Below are positions 12,940 to 23,610 of a stretch of DNA of 64,000 nt, one piece after another (positions within the stretch are counted from its first letter, which is position 1; each line of letters begins with the position of its first letter). Source of the DNA: Bedellia somnulentella (lineage: Eukaryota; Arthropoda; Insecta; Lepidoptera; Bedelliidae); assembly GCA_963576735.1 (NCBI GenBank), contig OY755171.1, positions 5,084,001 through 5,148,000 of the forward strand. The letters are read 5' to 3'. The position numbers were made by a program, and so were the translations under genes. The notes beneath the pieces were generated by a model that saw only the letters and a list, made by a program, of their open reading frames with translations, was not told the origin of the DNA and searched no databases.

Positions 12940-13185
12940 CCTTACAGTTTGCTTGCGACGCACGAAAATTGATTTGAGTCTGCAGCTAACTCAAATTTCA
13001 GTTCGCTGCAAATTTGCGGCTCACTCTGTCGGCGGCTAACAGTTTGCCTACTGGGGACGCAGCCTTACAGTTTGCTTGCGACGCACGAAAATTGATTTGA
13101 GTCTGCAGCTAACTTAAATTTCAGTTCGCTGCAAATTTGCGGCTCACTCTGTCGGCGGCTAACAGTTTGCCTACTGGGGACGCAG
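12940..13185 (+). repeat. 123-bp tandem duplication at a Harbinger-like end
   Basis: Two copies, 12940-13062 and 13063-13185, each starting CCTTACAGTTTGCTTGCGAC and ending ACTGGGGACGCAG. They differ at about one position (CTAACTCAAA versus CTAACTTAAA). A third start (CCTTA) follows. Each unit ends with GCGGCTAACAGTTTGCC and a TTA-containing junction, so it may be a Harbinger-type terminus that was duplicated. Confidence 0.9.
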
Positions 13186-13269
13186 CCTTATTGTGTGTTC
13201 AGCGTACCGACGTTTTGCTTGTTTTACTGACGTGATAGGGATGTCATTTGCCATGAATAAGATATTACA

Positions 13270-13483
13270 CATACATACATACATACATATACTCACGGCC
13301 GTAAATCCCAAAAACGGGTAGCCAGAGCTTCAGAGCTGGAAACTCCTCAGCCGCATTTGGAAGTTAATAGGGGAGAAGATGGACAAAATAAAGTATCGTT
13401 GGTGATGGGTCACACACCCTTAGTCGCCTCATACGACACCCTCGGGTAGAAAGAGGTAGTGATATTCTTAGCTGGCACGGTGA
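13270..13483 (-). repeat. SINE-A copy
   Basis: Long (CATA)n tail, ACTCACGGCCGTAAATCCC and TAGCCAGAGCTTCAGAGCTG, with a deletion after GGTGATGGGTC. The 5' end is altered (AGCTGGCACGGTG). Confidence 0.85.
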
Positions 13484-13705
13484 TATTATCTCTCAAACTA
13501 AGTTAACTAAAACTAATGCATTTGGAAAAACTCCTGCCAAACTGGTTTAAATCTCTTCAATTTGCTAGATTTCCCTCGACGATTCAAACTCTTAACCACC
13601 ACATTGTTACCCAAACGTTATACCACTAGGCCATTGAAGCCGTCATATTTTGTAATTATGTAATTGTTTGAACTAAGTAATATAACAGCTAAATATAGTA
13701 GTCAT

Positions 13706-13941
13706 AGCTAAGTAGTGTTGTTGTAGAATAGCACTACCCCATTTCTTCCCGCGGCGATTAACGGTATTGTGGCTTTTAAGAGACTTTTTTGCGATGCGGG
13801 TGGAGACCTATTACAAACAACCTTTATTTTACCATCTTTTCCCCACCGAACTTTCCAAAAGTAGCTGAGGGATTTCTAATTCCTTAGCTCTGCCTACCCC
13901 TACTACTGATTTGTAGCCGTAAGTACATATATGTATGTAGT
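13706..13941 (+). repeat. SINE-A copy
   Basis: AGCACTACCCCATTTCTTCC, GGTGGAGACCTATTACAAAC, AAAAGTAGCTGAGG and GCCGTAAGTACATATATG mark a moderately diverged copy. Confidence 0.85.
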
Positions 13942-15000
13942 ATGTAAGTGTATTTTTTTATATTTCTTCAATCATTATATTAGAACCAAATTATGTTGAA
14001 AAATAAAATATAAAAATAACTGTTTCCAGACACACAATTCACAACGAACAAACAATACACCAAGTGAGTGTACAATCGAACGCCGTTTACACTAAGGAAT
14101 TTCCAATAGATACTTTTCCGGTCCGCTCTTTTCAAATAGTTTAGCAAAAGTTGCTTCAGAAAGAAGGAGACTGCATTCTGAATACGCTTTAGTTGCATTC
14201 AAGGAATTTCATATTTCTCTCCTTTTCAAAATTCTATTGGTGTAATGTGTTCACGTTATTAGTTTTTGAGTTATTTGAAAAGTTATTTAGATTTAAATTT
14301 TTAGCTCATATGGATAAATTTGTAAGATATGATATCTTTTTAGACATTCAATGGAAGAAAGAATTATGGTTAATAATTCAAAATTGTAGGTATACAATTA
14401 ACATGGAGACCAGGTCTTCTGTCGTATAGTAAATAATTTTCCATGTACATGTAGAAACTCGTAAGTGGAGGTTTTACTGTCATGGGATAAAATATGGTAT
14501 TATATGGTGCAAAAAAAATTATTTCGGGATGTTTTTAAACTTAAAAATTTATTAATTGGAACTATAAACTCACACACGATATAATAACAAATGTATTAAA
14601 ACACTTTACATTACGATTGATGATTGATAATCAATGATCGATTGTCAGGCTAGTGACAGAAATGATAAAAATGGAATGTTGTCACAGTTGTATTATTTAC
14701 AAATCTTTTATAAATATCAAGTTATAAAGTTTTAATCTCAGTTATTAATTACAACTATAATAGAGCGAATATTTTTTTTCTTAACTTCCTAAATATGTGG
14801 GTTTTTCATTCATTCATTCATATTTAAAAAAAAATGTATTATGCTCATAAATATATCCCCTCGAAACCTAAAAAAGTAGGAAAAAGTCAGGTGTAGGTAA
14901 ACCTCTATTTGAAAACTATATAAAATTAAATACTTATTAACATACTTGACATAACCATCAAATATTTTTACAAAACTCGTATTTGATATTCAAGATCAAT
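13942..15000. other. AT-rich DNA without recognisable features
   Basis: Short open frames on both strands near 13980-14430 show no domain, splice site or similarity that I recognise. Confidence 0.5.
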
Positions 15001-15100
15001 TACATATACTCAAGGCTATGAAACTCAAATAGGGATGACCAGATGCTCGGCAAGAATATTTTCAACTTTTGGAAATTCACTGGGAAAAAGATCTAATTTA
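15001..15100 (-). repeat. SINE-A 3' half, degenerate
   Basis: CATATACTCAAGGCTATGAAA, an AGGGATGACCAGA block, and CAACTTTTGGAAATTCACTG with GGGAAAAAGAT. Confidence 0.6.
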
Positions 15101-15106
15101 AATCTT

Positions 15107-15402
15107 TTTGTTCATGAAAACCTCATGTGGGGATTATTACTAATAAATAAAGAATAAATAAAGGAAAGAAAAATTTCAACACAGGCGGGAATCGAACCTG
15201 CGACCTCGGGTATACGCCCCCGTCGCTCTGCCAATTGAGCTACCGTGCAATGGCTGCCAGCGCGAAATTCTTCAATCCTTTCTTTCTTTTACACTTTTAA
15301 GTAATTTTTGCGTTCCCTACAAAATTTTTCTTTCCTTTATTTATTCTTTATTTATTAGTAATAATCCCCACATGAGGTTTTCATGAACAAAAACATTCAA
15401 AT
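15107..15402 (-). mobile_element. Family D: TIR element with embedded tRNA-like module
   Basis: Inverted repeats of about 70 bp form both ends: TTTTTGTTCATGAAAACCTC at the left, and its complement GAGGTTTTCATGAACAAAAA at the right. They include a long CTTTCCTTTATTTATTC run. Between them, on the minus strand, lie a body of about 70 bp and a tRNA-like sequence (15180-15245) with an A-box-like TAGCTCAATTGG and a perfect B-box GGTTCGATTCC. The anticodon arm does not fold properly, so this is not a working tRNA. Other copies lie near 24811, 58770 and 59460. It combines the ends of a MITE with the promoter of a SINE. Confidence 0.8.
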
Positions 15403-16370
15403 TGTAGTATCTAAGTTCAACAGTACAACACAACTAGAGAAGTGTTATTTCACAAAACAGAGCAAATGCGCCGAGTGTAATATGTTAAGTGTTTGCGTTA
15501 GTTCAGAGGAAATATAGGGTGGAATATTTTCTTTACTATATTGAAGTTTCTCTACCGCGGTCAATGGTAGTAAATGCAATATTATGGAGTATTTCAGAAT
15601 CTTGGAGTATTTGATAATTTTCCATGAAAAGGCCCTAATCACTATGCCTGATACTTTTCTAGTTAAAAACTATATGATAAGATGGACTTCCTATATTAAA
15701 ACCCTTCAAGTGTACTAGAAACACCAGTGATCAATTAATGCTATTAAAAGCCATCCATAATGTCATTGATGCACCTGACTTGTTATCAAGGTAGGTGGTT
15801 ACTGTAGGTGTCGCCTACAATACTAGAAACTCAGTCACATTCTGTACCCTATGTAATAGGACTTATTATCTCGCAACCAACTTGAGGCGGTTGGATTTCT
15901 GTGGCGTGTCGGTTCCAGCACAAATGCAGAAGGCGGTGGTGCTAGGCTCGGATCGCCCGTCGGTTTTTGAACCTGAGTCGCAGACCTCGACCGACTGTGC
16001 TCTTGTCGGGGAGTACCGCCTCTCCCATTTAAAATTCTAATTTTCAGTTTTGGCCATGGAAGAGGCAAGAATCTAAAAGTACCCAGCTAAATAATAATAA
16101 TATCATAATAAACTATCTATGAATATTTATTAATCTTATAATATTCGTTTGGTCTGGTAGGGATGACAATCTGACACATTCAAATGAATTCATCTCCATA
16201 AATTATTCATAATTATCGGAGCCGACGTAAAAATATTTAATTTCAATACTTATTTGAATTTGTGATTTTCTATATCAACTATTAATAGAAACTTTATAGG
16301 TATAAAACTTCTCTGCATTTTTCTCTTGCTTGAAATATTGTGTACCGTTAGTTTCTCAAGAGTGACAAAT
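15403..16370. other. Mostly AT-rich DNA with a GC-rich island at 15,885-16,045
   Basis: The island contains short open frames on both strands. I recognise no domain or repeat in it. It could be a decayed mobile-element piece or an old exon. Confidence 0.4.
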
Positions 16371-16373
16371 AAA

Positions 16374-18088
16374 ACACCTTTATAAGAGTGACGAGGTACC
16401 CGGGTACCTTCATACAGTTTAGACGGAATGTAAATAATCAAGGTCTGTTTTAATGTTATCCTCACCTTGAATATTATCATCTTAGTTAAGCTAAAAAGTT
16501 GACTTATTTACATTGACATTATTTTGGGCTGCAATGTCCCAATACAGATTCAAAATGCAGTTACGCTTCATAAGGTTTGAAAATGGTGTAACGCGCCTTG
16601 AATGTTTGTTAGCTGATAAAGTTGCCTCGATACGTTTACGTACATCTATAAGTTATAAGCATTTGGACTATGTCCATTTAAAATTTGAAAAAAATATATT
16701 AAGGCTGTATAAGGCTTGTACAAAGCCTCGTGAATTAGTATTACCGTTGACGAACAGCTATGTGGATATCGTGGGCGTACTCGCTTAACTCAATACATGC
16801 CATCAAAACCTGAAAAGTTTGGCATAAAAATATTGTGGGCTTGTAATGCAAATAAATCCTACCCCCGAAATGGACAAATATAAATAGGAAAGTCAAGTGA
16901 TGGCATCATCAAATGTTGGAGATTGCGTTGTATTAGATCTCGTGGCTAAATACAAAGATTCAGGACTGAATGTAACTATGGATATATTTTTACGTCTCTT
17001 CTACTGGCTCATTCCTTGAATTCGTGGAACATGAACTAGTTGGAATGGTAAGAGAAAATAGATAGTTTCTTTCTCCAAATATAAATATGAGGGGGTGCTT
17101 TATTCTTATAACTTTGCCTTTAGCAAAGAAGCCACTGTGGGCTCCTATGAACCCAAAAAAAATAAAGAAGTAATAATGTTGTCATCAATGCATATGTCAC
17201 CAGCTATTGAAAGTAATGAGAAAACTGCCAAGCCGGTAATAATTTTATATTATAACAAAATCAAAAGTGGAGTAGACAATATGGATAAGCTGTTAGCAGA
17301 ACACACTGTAAAACGCAGAACGAATCGGTGGCCTTTAGCTCTTGCTTGACATTATTATTGACATTGCTGCTTTGGCAGCATATATCATTTACATGAAACA
17401 TAACCCACAATTCGTCTCGAGTGACAGGCGTAGAAAGTTTTTGAAATCATTGATCAAAAAAATCCATTATGACATCAAAGTTACGTGTGAGATCTGCAAT
17501 GCAGGACGTGCTTGGCCAAGAACTAAGGCTTTCGATTCCTTCTGGATCTGTCCCTTGTATAAGTCAGACTAGACAAGATTCTACAGGGCGTGTTGCAGTC
17601 GTCGGAAGTTGCTACGTATGGAGAGAACTCAAACGCAAGCAAAGAAAAACAAAGAAAAGCTTGCGCTAACCGTAAAAACACCGGTGTTTTGATGAACATG
17701 CAGTAACTCATACAACATGTAACACCTGCTTCGAGAGCTGTACTAATTCTACACAAACATAAAATTTGTATTTTTTATAGAAATAAAACATCATAACAAA
17801 TGATAATTATTTAATTTTTGTACCAAATTATAAATACTTTTGTCATTGTCATACTAGACACAAAGAGGTACCCGGGTGCCTTGTCACTCTATTGTGAGTT
17901 TTAAATATGTTTTGTTTTCCACAAAATATTGTAAATAATTGACTGGGTTAAAAGATTAAAAAATATGTAATTAATATAGTTCATAAGAGCTCTCTGAAAA
18001 TCACAGCTACCTACAGAGCGTAAAATATTCTTTTTTTAAAATCTGAAAATGCTAAAGGTACCCGGGTACCTCCTCACTCACATAAGGG
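16374..18088 (+). mobile_element. piggyBac-like DNA transposon, decayed
   Basis: The right end reads AGGTACCCGGGTACCT ... CACTCACATAAGGG followed by TTAA (18089-18092), the piggyBac target. The left end (ACCTTTATAAGAGTGACGAG then GTACCCGGGTACCTT, to 16410) is its inverted partner, with the terminal bases and TTAA mutated. A third, internal copy of the palindromic motif with its flank lies at 17865-17890. Between the ends are pieces of a piggyBac transposase in several frames. At about 1.7 kb it is shorter than an autonomous element (about 2.4 kb or more), because the N-terminal coding part is missing. Confidence 0.85.
16513..17690 (+). pseudogene. piggyBac-like transposase remnant
   Basis: Transposase fragments follow in order but in different frames. 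16540-16790 (SQYRFKMQLRFIRFENGVTR, then HLDYVHLKFEKNILRLYKA) is the middle part. 16795-17090 carries further pieces such as SKPEKFGIKILWACNA with breaks. 17095-17349 has KSGVDNMDKLLAEHTVKRRT, the conserved block around the last catalytic aspartate (VDNMDK). 17342-17572 has IDIAALAAYIIY and a C-terminal cysteine region (CEIC ... WICPLY). The N-terminal domain and the first catalytic aspartates are absent, and several frameshifts and a stop after LALA separate the parts. It cannot be functional. Confidence 0.85.
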
Positions 18089-18092
18089 TTAA

Positions 18093-18605
18093 AAAAATGT
18101 TTACTGTACATACATTCATATACGTAAGCCATTAGTGCCCATTGGGGTAGGTGGAAATATCGATTTTATCAGTCACGCCAAGACCGTGATGGACATGTCA
18201 AGTCACTGCCACCGCCGCCTACGCCGCCGGCCGCCACTTGCTAGACGCTCGCAGGTCACTGACATCCATTATACTATGTAAGTACGCTGGATAAATTACA
18301 GGCCGTGACATATTGAGGCAATTTCATTTTCGCCATTTTGGCGCTTATGGCAGCTGCGAGAGGGAAAGTAACTAATGAAAGGATGGGACGGTAAGATAGA
18401 ATATATCGATAAAAATTAAGAAGATAAAGTACACGAACGAGAAGTGCGAGATGATAAACGCTTAGACATTAGAGAACAGAGCAAGATCGTGTATTTGCTA
18501 ACTTGGAAACTACACGGATGGAGATCCCACCAGAATTTTAGCCTCACAAAGGTAAAGTGGTTGGTTCTTCGTAGCATGTATTCACTTATATAATAATACT
18601 ATTCT
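18093..18605. other. Family B fragment and a GC-rich patch
   Basis: 18110-18170 is a family B block (GTGCCCATTGGGGTAGGTGG). 18175-18265 is GC-rich with CCGCC repeats. No gene is recognised. Confidence 0.45.
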
Positions 18606-18620
18606 GTGTTACGTGGTTAT

Positions 18621-19335
18621 GATATGTCTGTGATACAATTTATAATGGAATTAGAGACTAATAATAGTTTCGCCTTTCTAGATGTCCTCTTGATAAGGAA
18701 TTCTGATAACTCAATTAGTCACACAGTTTATAGGAAACCCATCCACAACGATAGGTACCTCAATGGTGACTCACACCAACATCCATCTCAGTTAGCTACT
18801 GTAGGTAAAACTTTGTTTCAGAGAGCCAAACATCTTTGTGACGAACACCATCTCGCTGGAGAGCTCAGTCATGTGAAACTAGTTCTTCACAACAACAAGC
18901 TGAAATTGCCCCGCCAACGTCACCGCTCCTCTGATAAACCACCTACTGTCGAAAGACTTACTGCAACTCTACCTTTTGTAAAAGGTGTAACAGACAGAAT
19001 TAGTACAATGTTACAGCGTGCTTCCATTAAGACCTACTTCAAGCCGCATCAAAAGATAAGTCAGTTTTAAGACCTATCAAATGTCAGATCCCTTTACAAG
19101 ATGCAGTTGTTTATAAACTAGACTGTGATTGTCGTCTTTCGTACATCGGCCAAACAAAGCCTAGTATAGTTACTCGCGTAAAAGAACATATTGCTGATGT
19201 GAAGAATAGGCGACCTGGAAGATCTGCTTCAGAGACCACTCTATATTTTACTCTATCTATTGCTCTCAAAACCAAAAGAGTATCGAGAACGTCGAGGACG
19301 TAGGTTAAGAATAGTCGAATGTAGACATTTTATTC
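18621..19335 (+). pseudogene. Penelope-like element, RT C-terminal part and partial GIY-YIG
   Basis: The open frame to the TAA at 19070 contains FLDVLLIR and HTVYRKPIHNDRYLNGDSHQ, then LPFVKGVTDRI, which is the C-terminal part and thumb of a Penelope-like reverse transcriptase. After a frameshift at about 19068 the chain continues as DCDCRLSYIGQTKPSIVTRV with KEHIADVKNRRPG, the start of the GIY-YIG endonuclease domain (SYIGQTK). It then degenerates near 19230. The upstream RT palm with its catalytic motifs is missing. Penelope-like elements typically leave 5'-truncated, partly tandem copies, which agrees with the second partial copy just downstream. Confidence 0.85.
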
Positions 19336-19571
19336 AGAGTGTTTTCTATAACCACGAATATGTTAAGTAAATAATCAAAGGAAAGGCTCTAGGTTTAGTT
19401 AAAATTTGGTTTAGTTAGGGTAACTGGTATAAAAAAAGTTTGTAGCCCTTCTGGTATTTCTTTTTAAACACAAGATATATACCAGATAGGAAAAGGTCGT
19501 AAACAAATTAATACAGTAAGTATCTACATAGTATTTTCTAAGACTTTCACGGTAGCATATTATTATTAAAA

Positions 19572-20170
19572 CAACTATTGATCCCTTTACAAGATGCAGG
19601 TGTTTATAAACTAGACTGTGAATGTGGTCTTTCATACATCGGTCAAACAAAGCGTAGTGTAGCTACTCGCGTAAAAGAACATATTGCTGATATGGAGAAT
19701 AGGCGTCCTGGAAGAACACACCTTCGATAAGCCAAACCACCACATGAGTTTTGACAAACCTACAATTCTAGCGAAAGAGAATCGATTGATACCTAGAATG
19801 ATACGCGAATCTATTGAAATAAAGAAACATCCAAACTTCAATAGAGATGATGGTTGGCAATTACCACCTGCTTGGAGCCCGATCATAAGCACAACTAAAC
19901 AAGGGAAGAACACTAGCAAGACTCCAGATAACATTAGCTCTTTTTGTACATAGCAAATACTAAACGTAAATGTAACTTAAGTTTTGTGAAGGTAGTTAGT
20001 ATTAATAATTTTATAGTACTGTACAATGACAAATAAAACCTCAGTCTTCCCGTGACCATGATAACTGAAAAGTTTTCAAAACGTTGGGTTTTAAAAAAAA
20101 TGTAATAACACGCGATTAAAATATCTGAAAATCAATAGTTGTTTTAATTATAAGGTGCAATCTTGAAAAT
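19572..20170 (+). pseudogene. Penelope-like element, GIY-YIG domain and 3' end
   Basis: A second partial copy repeats GVYKLDCECGLSYIGQTKRS and VATRVKEHIADMENRR. After a frameshift near 19715 it continues as FDKPTILAKENRLIPRM, IRESIEIKKHPNFNRDDGWQ and LPPAWSPII to a stop at 19953. This is the complete C-terminal part of the GIY-YIG nuclease. The 3' untranslated part (about 19954-20170) is shared with the relic at 54428-55044, which defines the element's 3' end. Two breaks make it inactive. Confidence 0.85.
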
Positions 20171-20198
20171 CTTAGAAAATACTATAAATTCAATTTGT

Positions 20199-20236
20199 AA
20201 TCAACAAATTGAATTTGAAAGTTCAATTTGTTGATT
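20199..20236. repeat. Perfect 15-bp inverted repeat
   Basis: AATCAACAAATTGAA at 20199-20213 and TTCAATTTGTTGATT at 20222-20236 can form a stem with an 8-base loop. Confidence 0.8.
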
Positions 20237-20512
20237 ATTACTTAATATATGAAAATAAGAGACAAAAGTCAGCCTTTAAAATTTTATGCCAAATAATTTT
20301 GATCTCACGAATAAATGCACTAGCTAAATTGAACTAGCTCTACAATTACGTAAATATTTAGAAAATTCCGTAGCTTAGTTACCTCAAAAAACAATCTTTT
20401 CAATCAATAAAAAAAGAAAAATATAGCATGCAAAGACACTTTCTATTTAATTACTTAAATTTTGACGCCTCTCAGTCATCTCGTCGGCATAAGTGATATG
20501 TTTAGACAAGGT

Positions 20513-20615
20513 CGGCAGCTAAAGGTTAAGTGTTTTTTGAGGAATGCAGTTGGACACTCATCACCAATAACATTTATATCAAAATCTTTTTCTTACTTAA
20601 CTTCCAAAAAAGGCT
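20513..20615 (+). repeat. Degenerate SINE-A fragment
   Basis: GTTGGACACTCATCACCAATA and TTACTTAACTTCCAAAAAAGG match the central blocks of the family. Confidence 0.55.
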
Positions 20616-21021
20616 AAATTTTTGTGAAGGTATCTATCCATCCCTTATTTATCCACTTATCTAACTTATTTGATACTTCTTCCATCTTTGGATCTCATTA
20701 TTGATATTGCTTTTGATGGTATCAAACATATCTGCTATTTTATTAGAACAGTCGTTTTAATAAAAGATACTCACATTTGCTCAAATGATACATCAAAGTG
20801 ACAAGGGGCAATTTTTGTCACCGTTGTGAAAGGTATACCGTAGTACTACCAAAAAAGGTCAGCCAAAACCACACCCTCGTCACTCAAAATAACAAGACTG
20901 ATTTAGATTTTGATAGTAACAATATTTTTAAACTACCTTACAAGTAAAGTGAAACACTTGGAAGTTTTTCGGTAAGTATACGTGGTTAAACTATCTCTGA
21001 GATATTGGCGCAATATTGGGT
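20616..21021. other. AT-rich DNA without recognisable features
   Basis: No gene or repeat family recognised. Confidence 0.5.
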
Positions 21022-21244
21022 TATTAGTTACCCACATGGCTAAGTTGTACTTAGTCATGTGACAGTGTGTTCGTACAAAAACGGCGATAGGCCTGCCCCC
21101 TATCACGTGAGTACACTGTCTTAGCAAAACCTGGGTACCTTCTCTGGAAACTAGATGGCGCTTGTTCATGTGAGTTCAGGAGTATTGGTACCTCTGCCAA
21201 CCCCTTCGGGGATAAACGGCGTGAACGTTTATGTTATGTTATGT
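21022..21244 (+). mobile_element. SINE-C copy, 5' truncated
   Basis: Lacks the tRNA-like head. It starts at ACCCACATGGCTAAGTTGTA and runs through AGGCCTGCCCCCTATCACGT to the GTGAACGTTTATGTTATGTT 3' end. 5' truncation is usual for SINE and LINE insertions. Confidence 0.85.
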
Positions 21245-21312
21245 AATGGGTTATTAGTATTGTCTTGTATTTTGTAGTACTTCCCTTTCAATATCACTTA
21301 CATTTATATTTA

Positions 21313-21372
21313 CAAACACATACTCACGGCTATAAATCCCTTGAAGGGGTTGCCAATTTTGGAAGTTGCATG
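21313..21372 (-). repeat. SINE-A 3' end fragment
   Basis: CATACTCACGGCTATAAATC and CCTTGAAGGGGTTGCCA, then TTTTGGAAGTTG after a deletion. Confidence 0.75.
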
Positions 21373-22159
21373 TTACTAAATATTATAAATAACTTCATTG
21401 AAATATTGAGGAGGAGGCGGGAAAATATGGTGGCGAAAAAACATTACGCTATAATTTTGCTATTATTCCCATAGTATTACTAAGAATACAAAATATAATG
21501 ATTAGTTAGATTTAAGAGCACATTACTAGCCTCCGTTCTTTTATGGTGTTTAGAAATATAAACACAGATTTTTTTCTGTTAATTACAACTTTGAACAAAA
21601 GTAAGTATGTAGATCAAAATTTAATATAAATTACCTGTGAAAGCAAAATTAGTACCGATCGAAACGTTAAATTATTGGAATATCGTTTTCATACTCGCAT
21701 GAGTTTTCTCTGATAGTATTCATTGAGTCGAAAATGAATCAGATGAAAATTATCAAAGTGGAAATATTGGTTCTATAAAGGCAAACAAATTTTTCATTAT
21801 GTTACCATTTTTACTGCCCGCGGTAATAATTTTGAATATATTCAATAGCGCAAGAGTAATTTGACTAAACAGATTTAATATAAATTTGTTTATGTGAATT
21901 TTCGTATAAATATTTTTTTCTTGATTTAAGAATTAACAAGGAGCTAAAAATAAACATAGGATATTAAATATTATATATAATAAAACTTAGTTCGCCTGTT
22001 TTTAAAATAAGTTTTTTTGAAATACCTATACCGGAAGGAGTTTTTGTAACTTTCATGATCTTATATATCCTTAATGAAGTTTGGGGCCAACTTTAACTGT
22101 GTTAAATGTGTCCCCACTTATTAATATAAGAAAAAAAACAATATTTTACACAAGGGTAC
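21373..22159. other. AT-rich DNA without recognisable features
   Basis: No gene, RNA gene or family member recognised. Confidence 0.5.
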
Positions 22160-22394
22160 ATACATGTAGTCACGGCTATAGATTTCAAGAAGGGGTAGCC
22201 AGAGCTTCAGTTTGAAAAACTCTTCAAACACTTTTGATTGAAAGTTGTGTGGGGAAAAAACGTTAAACAAATGTCTTAGTGATGGGTCTCCAACCACATC
22301 TTTCAAAAAACACTAAAAAAGCCCCAAGCCGTATCTTTCAAACACCCACAGATAGAAATGGGGTAGTCTTATTCTATGCTGACACTATACATAA
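22160..22394 (-). repeat. SINE-A copy, full length, diverged
   Basis: Runs from ACATACATGTAGTCACGGCT to GCTGACACTATACAT with the GATGGGTCTCCAACCACATC block retained. Confidence 0.85.
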
Positions 22395-22573
22395 AAAATA
22401 AAAAGCTAAAATATTCATTCACTAAAGTGAGATTCATTCTAAAACAATATCTATTCATCGTAATGGTGCATACATATTTAATTAACGCACTTTTATAATC
22501 TGTTTTTTTCGCAGATTTACGAGAATAATGGAACTAGACAGTGTAATAAGAGTGAATCTTCTTATTATAAGTG

Positions 22574-22722
22574 CCCAGCCCGGCAAGCACGAGCCGTGTT
22601 TAAACTAGTTATCGCGTGGGATACAGCAGCCATCTCTTACGCACTTACTTAGTATCGTATACTGCCATCTCATTCTAACCGTTATCGTGTCGATAAAATA
22701 GCGCTCGTGCCTGCCCTTCTGT
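22574..22722 (-). mobile_element. Short foldback MITE, family E
   Basis: Opposite-orientation partner of 2060-2213, nearly identical over AGTATCGTATACTGCCATCT and CATTCTAACCGTTATCG. The ends (CCAGCCCGGCAAGCACGAG and CTCGTGCCTGCCCTTCTG) are inverted to each other. Confidence 0.65.
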
Positions 22723-23610
22723 GGTTAACGTTTAGCATTTATCTTTAGGCTCAATATACGCGGCGTCCGTGTTACATCGATAATAGAACTAAGCCAATAG
22801 TTGGTTACTTTATTACTATGATTTCAAATTTGGTGCCAGTAAGAAAGTGACAATAAAACAGCTTTTATGTGTTAAAAATTGATTAATGATAGTTATGTCA
22901 TCATTAAAATAGAGCCAGAAAAAAAAGATGGTTGACTGTTTATTATATTAGTTTATCAAATTTATAATTCAGTTTAGTGACTACATGATGAATATCTTAC
23001 TCAACTTGTTTTCATATATTTTTTTAAAATAGAAAAATAACATACATAAACTTAGTTTTTATTAGTGAACAACTGATGACAACTTTTTTAGAATATATAA
23101 AATTAAATCCGTTTTTCGTTGTCACGACATAACATTAACATTGGCTGTTTTTAGTTTTCTGAAACCTTGAACAAGGTTTTTATGGAAAAAAAATTGTAAA
23201 GAAAATATTTCAAAAAGACATATAAGAAAAAAATAAGTTTTGTCATAAGCAAATTTGACGGAACGAAGTCTGTCGGGTCAGCTAGTAATAAAATACTTTT
23301 TCACCAAATTTTCAACGATTAAAACTAATTGTTGAATTTTTTACGTGTTCAGCCATTTTCTGCGTTTAAAACAATATACGCGTGATGAGATACAAGCAAA
23401 GTGAAGCAAAAACTACTGGACAGAGAAAAATTTGAAAACCAAAATCATATAAAAATCTAATTAATTTTTATTTGGAAATCAATGTAAATATCGAGAAAGG
23501 CCACCCGCAATACAGGTTTTACCTAGTGCAGGGGCCATTGGAAAAATCACTATGTAATTCAAAATGCGCAATAAACAATTTTATTATTATTATTTTTAAA
23601 ACAAACTTTG
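22723..23610. other. AT-rich DNA without recognisable features
   Basis: A phrase near 23250-23285 (GACGGAACGAAGTCTGTCGG, GTCAGCTAGTAATAA) looks like the 3' end of some insect non-LTR elements, but nothing around it supports a fuller call. Confidence 0.4.

Larger units (their letters stand above)
11592..12941. mobile_element. Tourist/Harbinger-like element with TTA target duplication
   Basis: Inverted ends of about 46 bp: GGCCGTGTTCAAACCAAACT at the left and its near-complement AGTTTGGTTTGAACACGACC at the right. They are flanked by TTA on both sides (11589-11591 and 12942-12944). A 3-bp TTA/TAA duplication with a GG-C-TGTT type terminus fits PIF/Harbinger Tourist-like MITEs. The element is enlarged by an internal, separately bounded unit (11752-12707). 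Family assignment is inference from ends and duplication only. No Harbinger transposase is present. Confidence 0.7.

Noticed and set aside
13980..14429. Two overlapping open frames of 70-80 codons on opposite strands
   Set aside because: AT-rich, no motif, no splice sites. Expected by chance.
15180..15245. Possible tRNA gene
   Set aside because: The T-arm and D-arm motifs are good, but the anticodon arm does not form and the sequence lies inside a repeated TIR element.
16513..17572. Domesticated piggyBac-derived host gene
   Set aside because: The transposase pieces are in several frames with stops, the N-terminal part is missing and the terminal repeats are still present.
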